41,935 nucleotides of DNA, taken from assembly GCA_002070045.1 (NCBI GenBank), contig MWCN01000036.1, forward strand, positions 1 through 41,935, in the 5' to 3' direction. The notes below the pieces were generated by a model. The model did no database searches. It saw nothing but the letters and a program-made list of their open reading frames with translations, and was not told the DNA's origin. The stretch comes from Candidatus Cloacimonetes bacterium ADurb.Bin211. GTDB taxonomy: Bacteria > Cloacimonadota > Cloacimonadia > Cloacimonadales > Cloacimonadaceae. Position numbers and translations under genes: made by a program. Positions 16,396 through 24,792 of the stretch are shown here, one piece after another; positions within the stretch are counted from its first letter, which is position 1, and every line of letters starts with the position of its first letter.

Positions 16396-18429
16396 TTAAT
16401 AGGTGCGAACTAAACGAAATCCTACAAATGGATAACCTTTAGCAGGATTACCTTTAGTGCGATAAACTACACTCAAATTAGTGCCCAATCCATTATTTAC
16501 ACTGCCTCCCCGAATAACTTTTAAAGTTCCAGTTGCAGGGCCCCTGGGATTAATGAACTCGGTTAGAGAAGTGGGATATTCTTCTGAATACCAATCCCAA
16601 CACCATTCTGCCACATTTCCGGTCATATCGTAAATCCCATAAGCATTAGGTTTTTTCTGATAGCCCACCGTTCTGTATCTTCTTCCGCTGTTTTCTCTAT
16701 ACCAGGCTACTTCATCTGCATCATCGGAACCGCTATAAGTATATAATTGCCCACCTTTAGCTGCCATTTCCCATTCTGCTTCGGTGGGTAAACGATAACC
16801 ATTTGCCTTAAAATTACAGGTAACTGAACTGGCAGTGTTTCCTAAAATAGTATAAGCAGCCGTTAGACCTTCCGCTTCACTACGAGCATTGCAATAGCGA
16901 ACAATATTCATCCAGCTAACATTATCAACTGGTAAGTTATCACCTACAAAACTTACATTAGCTGGTTTCATATATTGATTCCACTCTTTTTGAGTGACCT
17001 CGTATTTCCCCATATAAAAACCATTTTGCACAACATTATGATTGGGATTCTCCTTTAATCGGGTAAAACCAAAAGTGCCATCAGAAATATGTACAAAAAG
17101 GGTCCTATCGGGTGAAGTATCAATTTTAACCGAACCAGAAGAACCTGAATATGAAGATTGATTTTGAGATAACATAGCCTTACGTGGGTCTACTCGTGTA
17201 TCAACTGAACTATCTTTTCGGCTTTTCAGGCTATCTCTATGATTAAAAATAGAATTATCCTGATACTCGCCATTGATGGTATCTTCTTCATCAATAGAAG
17301 AAACCCAGGTGCTGGGAGTACCATTATCTTTCGTTATATTAGACCAGTTTAAAACAAAGAAGATAATTATTGCTGCTACTGCTATACCTACGACAGTAAA
17401 GATAATCCAATCTTTACTTATCTTTGGTTCAGGTACCTGAGTAGGTGAAATATCTTCTGCTTGCATCTTAGCGCCTGCAAGATCATATACCTCATCTTTT
17501 TCTATAGCAGGTAAGGCATTCAGTCCCTTCAGCAAATCATGCAAAGTTTTATATCTCTGCAAGATATTACGATGTAAACATTCTCCCAGGACTTTATTCA
17601 TACTTAAAGTAATGCCTGGAATGTAAGTAAACTTATGTTCCCTGAGGTTCTCATCATTATAGACAGTTTCCGCCAGTTGATTAGCAGAAAGCATCTGAGC
17701 CAGCAAAACTCCCAGATGAAATACTTCATCTCGCTCATCTGTCGCCTCATAGCTAATTCCAGAAGTCAAAATGGTGATTTTATTAGTTTCTGGATTCAGT
17801 ACTATGCTATTAAGTGTAAGGTCTTTGATACTTAATCCCAGCAGACGAATATCTATTGCAGCAGAAACAAGTTGTTTAGCGATCTCCCTCACCAGAGATT
17901 CAGTTAGCAGCGTAGGATTATAAGTTTTAATCTTTGCCAGGGACATTCCTTCCACAAATTCTGTAATAATATAGACCGGGTCATTATTGTAATTGATTTC
18001 TTCTATATTAACTATATGTGGATGCTGGAGTTTTTGCACTCTATCCAGCCAGTTTTGAAGGGTAATGATATTTTCTAAATTGGAGTATTTATAAGGGAAA
18101 AAAAGTTTCAGGACATAATATTTCCCTTCTTTTTCCACCAGATAGCGTATCCCATCGGTATCCTTTCCTTGAAGTTTGATGACCTTGTAATTATTGAAAG
18201 ATGCTCCAGGTTCCATAGTCTGATAAGCAACAAAAGACATATCATCACTTTCTGATTCGCGTTTAATAACCTTTTTCTGTTCATGAATCTTAGGTTCCGA
18301 TGAAGGATGTTCTTTCCAATCTTCAATTTTTTGCCCACAGTAAATACAGAACTTAGCATTAATCGGAATTTGCTTTCCGCAATTGCTACAAAAGAGTTTA
18401 TTCATCCCACCGTTTTGCCCTTCATTCAT
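16396..18429 (-). CDS. Zinc-ribbon / pseudokinase / transmembrane / FGE-sulfatase-like fusion
   Basis: The 677-residue protein reads as four parts. A zinc ribbon has CxxC pairs at 14/17 and 28/31. A protein-kinase-like domain (about 80-305) keeps Lys108 and the catalytic-loop Asp203 (IKDLTLNSIVL), but the metal-binding Asn is Ser208 and DFG is TSG (222-224), so it is probably a pseudokinase. One membrane helix spans 341-360, followed by a Ser/Asp-rich linker. Residues about 450-677 form a formylglycine-generating-enzyme-like domain (YRLPTEAEWEMAAKGG, MTGNVAEWCWDWY, VIRGGSVNN) that lacks the C-terminal catalytic Cys pair, suggesting a binding module. The start overlaps the ileS stop by ATGA; GGTGG supports it, with Met9 as alternative. 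Likely a cytoplasm-to-periplasm sensor or scaffold (inference). Confidence 0.85.
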   Translation of the reverse strand: MNEGQNGGMNKLFCSNCGKQIPINAKFCIYCGQKIEDWKEHPSSEPKIHEQKKVIKRESESDDMSFVAYQTMEPGASFNNYKVIKLQGKDTDGIRYLVEKEGKYYVLKLFFPYKYSNLENIITLQNWLDRVQKLQHPHIVNIEEINYNNDPVYIITEFVEGMSLAKIKTYNPTLLTESLVREIAKQLVSAAIDIRLLGLSIKDLTLNSIVLNPETNKITILTSGISYEATDERDEVFHLGVLLAQMLSANQLAETVYNDENLREHKFTYIPGITLSMNKVLGECLHRNILQRYKTLHDLLKGLNALPAIEKDEVYDLAGAKMQAEDISPTQVPEPKISKDWIIFTVVGIAVAAIIIFFVLNWSNITKDNGTPSTWVSSIDEEDTINGEYQDNSIFNHRDSLKSRKDSSVDTRVDPRKAMLSQNQSSYSGSSGSVKIDTSPDRTLFVHISDGTFGFTRLKENPNHNVVQNGFYMGKYEVTQKEWNQYMKPANVSFVGDNLPVDNVSWMNIVRYCNARSEAEGLTAAYTILGNTASSVTCNFKANGYRLPTEAEWEMAAKGGQLYTYSGSDDADEVAWYRENSGRRYRTVGYQKKPNAYGIYDMTGNVAEWCWDWYSEEYPTSLTEFINPRGPATGTLKVIRGGSVNNGLGTNLSVVYRTKGNPAKGYPFVGFRLVRTY

Positions 18430-21400
18430 TTATTATCCACCTTATATATCTTTATATAAACTTCTTTCCCGTTTATATCATAAACTGGCATATCCTGATG
18501 GGAATTAACCCTTCTTAATTCATCAGATAGAGTTTCCCTCATAATGTAGTCTTTATATTTATCTATAGCAGCTTGAATATCATCATCACCATACCATTCT
18601 ATAACAATTCTATCCAGGATATCAAAATTCTGCTCTTTTCTGGTATATTGAATCTTATTAACCAATTCCCTGGCATATCCTTCCTGCAGCAAATTAGGAG
18701 TTAAAGTAGTATCCAGAGCTACAAATTTATCATTCATACTTTCAAAGACAAAGCCTTCCCTGGGGATAATTTGCACTACCACATCCTCAGGAACAAGGTC
18801 AATTCCCAAATCGCTAAGATGAAATACTCCAGAAGAATGAAAGGCAGAAAGCACTTCCTTACCTTTGAGTTTACTGAGAACCTCCGTTATCGCTTTCATT
18901 TGCTTTCCATATTTAGGACCCATAATCTTGAATTGAGGTTTAACCTCATATTGCACAAAGTCATCCTCTTCAGATACATAGACTAGACTATGAATATTAA
19001 CTTCTTCCAGAATAAGGTCCCGCATAGTTTCTATTATATCTTTATATTTAGCAGGGACATACATCTTTTCAAGAGGCTGACGAATTTTTATCTGGCAAGC
19101 ATTCCTTGCTGCTCTGCCTAAGGAAACCAGATCAATCACTACCTGCATTCTATTTTCCAGCTCCGAATCAATAAGCTTCGGATTAGAAAGAGGATAATCT
19201 GTTAGATGAACACTTTCCTTTCCTGTTAGATTAATATAAAGTTCATCAGAAAGATAAGGTGCAAAGGGAGCAACTAATTGAGCAACAGTTATTAATACCT
19301 GATAAAGAGTGTTATAAGCATCAATTTTATCTGAAGTCATACCTTTTGCCCAGAATCTTCTCCTGCTCCTGCGAACATACCAATTGGAAAGTTCATCTAT
19401 AACATAATCCTGGAGAGCACGAACTGCTCTGGTCAATTCATATTCTTCCATCCAGTCACTTACTTTCTTAATAAGGCTATGCAGACGAGAAATAATCCAT
19501 CGATCCAGTTCAGCTGTTTTTTGCCAATCAAGAGAGTATAATGATGCATCATATCCATCAATATTGGCATAGGTAGCAAAGAAGGAATAGGTGTTCTTCA
19601 AAGTACCGATGAACTTACCAACAATCTCTCTAACTCCATCTACATCAAAACGTGTGGGAACCCAGGGAGGACTAACTTCCAGAAGATACCAGCGAATAGC
19701 ATCAGCTCCATACTCTTGCATCAATTCAATAGGGTCAACTGCATTTCCTTTGGACTTGCTCATTTTTTGTCCATTTTTATCCAAAATCATCTCATTCACC
19801 AGACAACTTTTATAACTGGAAACCCCTTTAAATAAGGTTGAGATGGCAAGCAGAGAATAAAACCATCCACGAGTCTGATCTATTCCTTCCGAGATAAAAT
19901 CTGCTGGAAATAGCTCTTTATCAAAGAGGTCAGCATTTTCAAAGGGATAATGCCATTGAGCAAAAGGCATAGAACCACTATCAAACCAGCAATCTATCAC
20001 TTCAGGAGTGCGAATCATTATTCCACCACAATCTTCACATTTTAGCACTACTTCATCAATATAAGGACGATGTAGCTCCAGGTTTTCTGGCACAGGTAAG
20101 CCAGTTTTTAAATTTCCCTTATCTCTCAGTTCTTGAATAGAGCCTATAGATGTCCTTGCTCCACAATCATTACAAATCCATATATTTAAAGGAGTGCCCC
20201 AAAATCTATCCCGGGAAAGAGCCCAATCAACATTATTTTCCAGCCATTCACCAAAGCGTTTTTCTCCTACAAAAGGTGGATACCAGCTAATTTGTCTGTT
20301 ATTTTCTAATAACTGTTCCTTGAAATCTGAGGTGCGAATATACCAGGTGTCTCTTGCATAATAGATGAGAGGACTTTGACAACGCCAGCAATGAGGATAA
20401 CTATGCTTAACCTGTTCTCTTTTATAGAGATGTCCCCCTTCTTTCAGAAAACGAATGATATCCTTATCGGCAGTTTTAACAAATATTCCTGCCCAGGGCT
20501 CTACCTGAGCAGTAAATTTCCCTTCCGCATCAACTGGTTGAACAAAAGGAAGGTCATATTTTTTTCCTAATTGATAGTCATCCTGTCCAAATGCTGGTGC
20601 TGTGTGAACAATTCCTGTTCCTTCTTCCATTGAAACATAATCCGCTAACCCTATATACCAGGCAGGTTTATCTACTGGAACAAAGTTAAACAAGGGCTGA
20701 TATTTTTTATATTCTAACTCTCGTCCGAAAAACTCATTTATAATTTCATATTCTCCATCCAGTACATCTAAACGCTCTTTTGCCAGGATATAATATTCAC
20801 CCTTATGAAACACTTTAACATAAATAAAATCGGGATGAACAGCCAGAGCCACATTAGAAATCAAAGTCCAGGGTGTAGTAGTCCAGGCAAGATACCAGGT
20901 ATTCTCTTCTTCCAGAGCTTTAAATTTGATATAGATGGAGGGGTCTTCCACATCTTTATAGCCCTGAGCTACTTCGTGAGAAGAAAGAGGAGTGCCACAA
21001 CTTGGACAATAAGGGACAATTTTATGAGCTTTATAGAGTAAATCCCTTTTAAAAAAATCGTTCAAAATATACCAAACAGATTCTATATATTCATTATGCA
21101 TAGTGACATAGGGATGTTCCAGGTCAATCCAATAACCCATCAATTCTGTCATTTGAGTCCAGAGGTCTAAATAATTCCATACAGACTCTTTACAAGCCTG
21201 ACAGAACTTTTCTATGCCATAATCTTCAATAGCTTTCTTGCTTTCCAATCCGAGTTGTTTTTCCACTTCAATCTCTACTGGTAAACCATGAGTGTCCCAT
21301 CCTGCTTTTCTCTTTACTTGAAAACCAGTCATAGTTTTGTAACGGCAGACCACATCCTTTAAGGTTCTTGCCATCACATGATGGATTCCAGGAGTTCCAT

Positions 21401-21551
21401 TAGCAGTGGGTGGTCCTTCATAGAAGATGAAATTAGGAGCACCTTCCCGGAAAGCTACACTTTTATGTAATAAATTATGCTGTTTCCAGTATTGACGGAT
21501 GCTTTCCTCTAAGTCCTGAGGAGTTGCTTTTAAATCTATATTTTTATACAT
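18426..21551 (-). CDS. ileS: Isoleucyl-tRNA synthetase, type 2 (eukaryote-like)
   Basis: This enzyme charges tRNA-Ile with isoleucine. The 1041-residue length and segments PPTANGTPGIHHVMART (HIGH-motif region, near residue 50), GWDTHGLPVEIEVEKQLG, the editing-domain TTTPWTL and KMSKSKGN (596-603) mark the IleS2 subclass, which is often naturally mupirocin-resistant. Two zinc-binding Cys clusters are visible (CPSCG near 182, CNDCG and CEDCGG near 460-510). A TATAAT lies six bases before the ATG and no normally spaced Shine-Dalgarno sequence is present, so the mRNA may be leaderless. The gene is followed, with a 4-base overlap, by the pseudokinase fusion. Confidence 0.97.
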   Translation of the reverse strand: MYKNIDLKATPQDLEESIRQYWKQHNLLHKSVAFREGAPNFIFYEGPPTANGTPGIHHVMARTLKDVVCRYKTMTGFQVKRKAGWDTHGLPVEIEVEKQLGLESKKAIEDYGIEKFCQACKESVWNYLDLWTQMTELMGYWIDLEHPYVTMHNEYIESVWYILNDFFKRDLLYKAHKIVPYCPSCGTPLSSHEVAQGYKDVEDPSIYIKFKALEEENTWYLAWTTTPWTLISNVALAVHPDFIYVKVFHKGEYYILAKERLDVLDGEYEIINEFFGRELEYKKYQPLFNFVPVDKPAWYIGLADYVSMEEGTGIVHTAPAFGQDDYQLGKKYDLPFVQPVDAEGKFTAQVEPWAGIFVKTADKDIIRFLKEGGHLYKREQVKHSYPHCWRCQSPLIYYARDTWYIRTSDFKEQLLENNRQISWYPPFVGEKRFGEWLENNVDWALSRDRFWGTPLNIWICNDCGARTSIGSIQELRDKGNLKTGLPVPENLELHRPYIDEVVLKCEDCGGIMIRTPEVIDCWFDSGSMPFAQWHYPFENADLFDKELFPADFISEGIDQTRGWFYSLLAISTLFKGVSSYKSCLVNEMILDKNGQKMSKSKGNAVDPIELMQEYGADAIRWYLLEVSPPWVPTRFDVDGVREIVGKFIGTLKNTYSFFATYANIDGYDASLYSLDWQKTAELDRWIISRLHSLIKKVSDWMEEYELTRAVRALQDYVIDELSNWYVRRSRRRFWAKGMTSDKIDAYNTLYQVLITVAQLVAPFAPYLSDELYINLTGKESVHLTDYPLSNPKLIDSELENRMQVVIDLVSLGRAARNACQIKIRQPLEKMYVPAKYKDIIETMRDLILEEVNIHSLVYVSEEDDFVQYEVKPQFKIMGPKYGKQMKAITEVLSKLKGKEVLSAFHSSGVFHLSDLGIDLVPEDVVVQIIPREGFVFESMNDKFVALDTTLTPNLLQEGYARELVNKIQYTRKEQNFDILDRIVIEWYGDDDIQAAIDKYKDYIMRETLSDELRRVNSHQDMPVYDINGKEVYIKIYKVDNK

Positions 21552-21557
21552 ATCACC

Positions 21558-21586
21558 ATTATAATCTAAAATTTAATTGCTGTAAC
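21558..21586 (-). promoter_or_regulatory. Promoter immediately upstream of ileS
   Basis: On the minus strand GTTACA (21586 to 21581), a 17-base spacer and a perfect TATAAT (21563 to 21558). The ileS ATG begins six bases after the -10 box, at about the expected transcription start, which implies a leaderless or near-leaderless mRNA. Confidence 0.5.
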
Positions 21587-21595
21587 TAAGCCTTT

Positions 21596-21961
21596 TTAAC
21601 CAATCTTTTTAGTCCGTCCAAACTTTTTCTGCCCTGGAACAAAGGTTTTCTTAACCTGAGATTGAGCAGGTTTCTTGGTATGCACAACAGGAATAGTAGA
21701 TTCAGGTTCTTCCTCTTCCACGGGTTTTTCTTCAAATAATTCGCTAAAATGCTCTTTTAAATCTTCATGTTCAGAAACATAGGTTTTCCATTCTTCCAGA
21801 GCAGCATCGCGGTCCACACAATGAGGACAGAGCACTAACAGATTTTGCTCATTTATGCCAATCCATCCACGACCATAGCAATGGTCACAATTTTTTTTGC
21901 GACGATGTTTTTGAGCAATCTCCTGTGCCACTTCTAAATGTTCATCTGCAAGCTTAAACAT
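21596..21961 (-). CDS. Small protein with DnaJ-type CxxCxGxG zinc motif
   Basis: I do not recognise a named family. The 121-residue product has four cysteines in two pairs, CDHCYGRGW (Cys25, Cys28) and CPHC (Cys45, Cys48), a spacing like half of the DnaJ central zinc finger, so one zinc site is likely. The N-terminal 20 residues are helical and charged. The second half is disordered, with a run of Glu/Pro (EEKPVEEEEPES) followed by a basic tail (VKKTFVPGQKKFGRTKK). A good Shine-Dalgarno sequence (AAGGAGAG) precedes the ATG. It lies between another small Cys-containing gene and ileS on the same strand. The acidic-then-basic tail could bind nucleic acid or ribosomes (inference only). Confidence 0.7.
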   Translation of the reverse strand: MFKLADEHLEVAQEIAQKHRRKKNCDHCYGRGWIGINEQNLLVLCPHCVDRDAALEEWKTYVSEHEDLKEHFSELFEEKPVEEEEPESTIPVVHTKKPAQSQVKKTFVPGQKKFGRTKKIG

Positions 21962-22096
21962 AAGCTCTCCTTTTTAGTTTTTAAAGGTTCTGGAGCATCT
22001 AGTAGCTCTAAAAATTAACTATATTTCTCATAATTAAGCCACTATTTAGAATATTGCTTTTCTGAAAAGGATTTTTTTCAACTATTATATTATGGT

Positions 22097-22591
22097 CTAT
22101 TTTTTCTTCCTGGTTTTAGCGGCAGAAATGGGCTCCGATACAGACTCCAATCCTTCTTGCTGCTTTTCTTCAGTTTTGCCACCAAATTGCATAGGCTCTT
22201 CAATGACAGTTTTCTTCATTTCAACTCGCACAATTGGTACAATGCGATGTGTAACGATAAAGAGATTCTTATTACGGGCAAGTTCCAATTTCTCTTCCGG
22301 GGTTAAAGCTTCAATTTCCTTCAAGTTCACAATCTTCTCAATCCTGCCCGTTGATACATCAACTATCTGGACAAAGGTTTGCTTTTCAGCCATTAGGATT
22401 ACCTCCAGGGTATATTTTTCCGGGAATTTATTACAAATATTAATTACAAAATCCAGATACTCATCCCGATATATGTCAAACCAGTTTCGGAAAGAACGAC
22501 ATTTTGCCACACGAGGACAAACCGAACATAGCGGAGCTGCCACTTGACGATGGTGTTTCAATTCACAGGTATAGAGTATGGATTTATTCAT
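22097..22591 (-). CDS. Hypothetical protein with N-terminal Cys cluster
   Basis: The 164-residue product is not recognised. The N-terminus has four cysteines, Cys9, Cys22, Cys25 and Cys31 (CELKHH ... CSVCPRVAKC), a possible zinc or iron-sulfur site. Residues 40-115 look like a compact alpha/beta domain, and the C-terminal 45 residues are low-complexity and end in a basic KTRKKK. GGAAGG lies about ten bases before the ATG, which supports this strand over the long antisense frame at 22092-22547. Its tail resembles that of the neighbouring 121-residue protein in ending Lys-rich, so the two may act together. It is divergent from the M20 peptidase gene across a 326-base gap. Confidence 0.65.
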   Translation of the reverse strand: MNKSILYTCELKHHRQVAAPLCSVCPRVAKCRSFRNWFDIYRDEYLDFVINICNKFPEKYTLEVILMAEKQTFVQIVDVSTGRIEKIVNLKEIEALTPEEKLELARNKNLFIVTHRIVPIVRVEMKKTVIEEPMQFGGKTEEKQQEGLESVSEPISAAKTRKKK

Positions 22592-22659
22592 AACTTACAA
22601 TTTCCTTCCTATCTATGCTAATGTCAAGAAATATCTGAAGCTGTAATTGTTATGCTAGA

Positions 22660-22676
22660 TTCTTAATCATTAAGAA
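22660..22676. promoter_or_regulatory. 17-base perfect palindrome, candidate operator
   Basis: TTCTTAAT and ATTAAGAA flank one central C. The perfect symmetry and the position between divergent genes are typical of a dimeric regulator site. No T-run follows, so it is not a terminator. Confidence 0.4.
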
Positions 22677-22752
22677 CATTATCTTTTTTATCTGTTTTTC
22701 ACTACAAAATCACATTTAAAAAAATTAATTCTGGAAAAGTCTGACCATACCT

Positions 22753-22790
22753 CATTTTTGGATACCTAGGACAAAAACATCCAAAAAATG
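22753..22790. repeat. Inverted repeat CATTTTTGGAT / ATCCAAAAAATG
   Basis: Arms at 22753-22763 and 22779-22790 are reverse complements apart from one extra A, with a 15-base loop containing CCTAGG. It could be an operator or a hairpin upstream of the M20 promoter. Confidence 0.4.
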
Positions 22791-22857
22791 GATAACTAAA
22801 AGTTGAGCAGCCATATTTTTCTGATTCTATCTTATTGTAAATCTTCCACTAAAAGCT

Positions 22858-22886
22858 TTGACAAAAAAACGAATGGTAAATATATG
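22858..22886 (+). promoter_or_regulatory. Sigma-70-like promoter for the M20-dap operon
   Basis: TTGACA (22858-22863), a 17-base spacer, and TATATG (22881-22886). It lies 31 bases before the ATG, which also has an AAGGAGAAG Shine-Dalgarno sequence. Confidence 0.65.
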
Positions 22887-22917
22887 TATTATAAAAGAAG
22901 CAGAATAAGGAGAAGAA

Positions 22918-24042
22918 ATGCAAGATGATGTAGTTAATTATTTCCTGGAACTTATCTCGATTGACAGTGAATCGGGAGATGAAAGAGCTATAATAGATCA
23001 TCTTAAAGAGGATTTAAAAGCCTTAGGAGCAATAGTTGATGAAGATGATGCCTATATTTTGACAGGTGGTAACGCTGGCAATCTCTACGCTCAAATTCCG
23101 GGTACTATTGATAAAAAACCTATCTTATTTTGCGCTCATTCCGATACTGTCAAACCTGGAAAGGGTATTAAACCTGTAATAAAAGATGGCATTATCTATT
23201 CTGATGGAACTACTATACTTGGCTCAGATGACAAATCCGGAATTGCGGAACTCATTACTGCTATTAAAGATATAATTGAAAGTGGAGAAAGACATCCTCC
23301 TATTGAAATTTTAATTACCGTTTCCGAAGAAGTAGGTTTATTGGGTGCTAAACATTTTAATAAATCTCGATTAATTTCTGCCTTTGGTTACGCTTTGGAT
23401 TCTCATCAAGTGGAAGAATTGGTCATTGGAGCTCCCGCTCAAAATTCTATCCAAATAACTTTTTGGGGAAAAGAATCTCACGCAGGAGTGGAACCAGAAA
23501 AAGGAATTAATGCCATCCGGGTTGCAGCAGAAGCCATTTCAACTATGCCTCTTGGACGAATTGACCACGAAACTACCAGTAATATAGGTCTCATCAATGG
23601 TGGTATTGCCACAAATATTGTCCCCAATAAAGTTGAAGTTAAAGGTGAAGCACGAAGCCATAATAGCTCTAAACTGGAACAGGTTACTTCTGATATGCGT
23701 CATAGCGTAGAACAAGCAGTACAACATTTTCAATATGACTTTGGAGGTGCTTCCTTTGATTGGAAAGTAAATCTGGAATATGAAGCATTTCATATACCAG
23801 AAAGTGAACTGGTAGTTCAAATAGCTATAGATGCAATGCAGATTACAGGATTGACTCCTAAGGTTACAATTAGTGGGGGCGGTAGTGATGCTAATATTAT
23901 CAATGCCAGTGGATTACCTATGATTATCTTAGGCACTGGAATGAATAAAGTGCACACACTAAACGAAGAAATTGAAATTGAACAGCTGCAAAAGGGAAAA
24001 GAATTCCTAAAAGCGTTAATCCGTCGTTATGCTGAATTATAG
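22918..24042 (+). CDS. M20 family metallopeptidase, PepT-like
   Basis: The 374-residue enzyme has the complete M20 metal and catalytic set: FCAHSDTVKPG (His and Asp), ILGSDDKSG (bridging Asp), TVSEEVGLLG (catalytic and ligand Glu), ALDSHQ (Asp), and the final GMNKVHTLNEEI (His). The lid-domain segment SHAGVEPEKGINAIRVAAEA is typical. Length and order fit the PepT-like branch (tripeptidase-like) rather than classic DapE, but it leads an operon with dapB and dapF, so a role in diaminopimelate synthesis or in recycling murein peptides is possible. It has its own strong promoter and Shine-Dalgarno sequence. The enzyme family is secure; the substrate is not. Confidence 0.9.
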   Translation: MQDDVVNYFLELISIDSESGDERAIIDHLKEDLKALGAIVDEDDAYILTGGNAGNLYAQIPGTIDKKPILFCAHSDTVKPGKGIKPVIKDGIIYSDGTTILGSDDKSGIAELITAIKDIIESGERHPPIEILITVSEEVGLLGAKHFNKSRLISAFGYALDSHQVEELVIGAPAQNSIQITFWGKESHAGVEPEKGINAIRVAAEAISTMPLGRIDHETTSNIGLINGGIATNIVPNKVEVKGEARSHNSSKLEQVTSDMRHSVEQAVQHFQYDFGGASFDWKVNLEYEAFHIPESELVVQIAIDAMQITGLTPKVTISGGGSDANIINASGLPMIILGTGMNKVHTLNEEIEIEQLQKGKEFLKALIRRYAEL

Positions 24043-24051
24043 GAAAATATT

Positions 24052-24792
24052 ATGTTAAATATCACTTTAATTGGTTATGGTAAGATGGGAAAGATGATTG
24101 CTAATTTAGCTGAAGAATACGGATGCAAGATTAAAGCTATCATTGATCCCCTTCAAGAAGGTTGCGAAAAAGAAATCAGAGATGAACTACTCGGTGAAGT
24201 TTGTATTGATTTCACTCAACCTCAATCAGTTCTGGATAATATCAAAAAAGTTGCTACTGCAGGAAAACATATGGTAATAGGAACGACAGGTTGGAATAAA
24301 TATGAGGACGAAGTGCGAGAAATAGTTGAAAAATACAATATTGGTTTAGTCTATGGAGCAAATTTTTCTATTGGAATGAATATCTTCAATCGGATTGTGC
24401 GCTATGCAACATCTCTTTGTGATAAATTTCCCATATACGATGTCTGTGGGTGGGAAATGCATCATAATCATAAAGCAGATAGCCCTTCTGGAACTGCTAT
24501 TCAGCTTGCTGAAACTATTATTTCTCAAAGCAGCACTAAAGAAACTGCGGTATATGACCGCTTGAATAGACGCATTAATAAGAATGAACTGCATTTCGCC
24601 AGTCTTAGAGGCGGTTCAGAGCCGGGATGGCACAACATTATTTTTGATTCGGAAAATGACAGTATAGAACTTTCTCACCATGTTCGTTCCAGAGCTTGTT
24701 TTGCAACTGGTGCCTTAAGAGCTGCTCAATGGATTTCTATTCATAAAGGAATGTATAGTTTTAATCAAATGATGGAAGACCTTTTATGTTAA
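24052..24792 (+). CDS. dapB: 4-hydroxy-tetrahydrodipicolinate reductase
   Basis: DapB reduces 4-hydroxy-tetrahydrodipicolinate with NAD(P)H in the lysine/diaminopimelate pathway. The 246-residue product has the Rossmann start ITLIGYGKMGKMIANLA, VIGTTGWNKY, GANFSIGMNIF, and the catalytic HHNHKADSPSGTA (the family signature with His and Lys). The C-terminal HHVRSRACFATGALRAA matches the oligomerisation region. It starts 9 bases after the M20 gene and overlaps dapF by 7 bases. It is a little shorter than the E. coli enzyme (about 270) but appears complete. Confidence 0.96.
   Translation: MLNITLIGYGKMGKMIANLAEEYGCKIKAIIDPLQEGCEKEIRDELLGEVCIDFTQPQSVLDNIKKVATAGKHMVIGTTGWNKYEDEVREIVEKYNIGLVYGANFSIGMNIFNRIVRYATSLCDKFPIYDVCGWEMHHNHKADSPSGTAIQLAETIISQSSTKETAVYDRLNRRINKNELHFASLRGGSEPGWHNIIFDSENDSIELSHHVRSRACFATGALRAAQWISIHKGMYSFNQMMEDLLC

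Larger units (their letters stand above)
22592..22917. other. Divergent intergenic region with two palindromes
   Basis: This gap separates the minus-strand Cys-cluster gene from the plus-strand M20 peptidase gene. It holds a 17-base palindrome at 22660-22676, an inverted repeat at 22753-22790 and a promoter at 22858, each listed separately. A minus-strand TTGACA (22627 to 22622) is a possible -35 box for the leftward gene, but its -10 (GAAATT) is poor. No gene is seen. Confidence 0.55.

Noticed and set aside
22057-22078. CTTTTCTGAAAAG followed by seven Ts as a plus-strand terminator
   Set aside because: No plus-strand gene ends nearby, and on the minus strand the T-run is on the wrong side for the gene ending at 22097.
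22092-22547. Plus-strand 151-codon open frame antisense to the Cys-cluster gene
   Set aside because: The minus-strand frame has a Shine-Dalgarno sequence, a compact domain pattern and a charged tail; the plus frame is Ser/Phe-rich and has no support.
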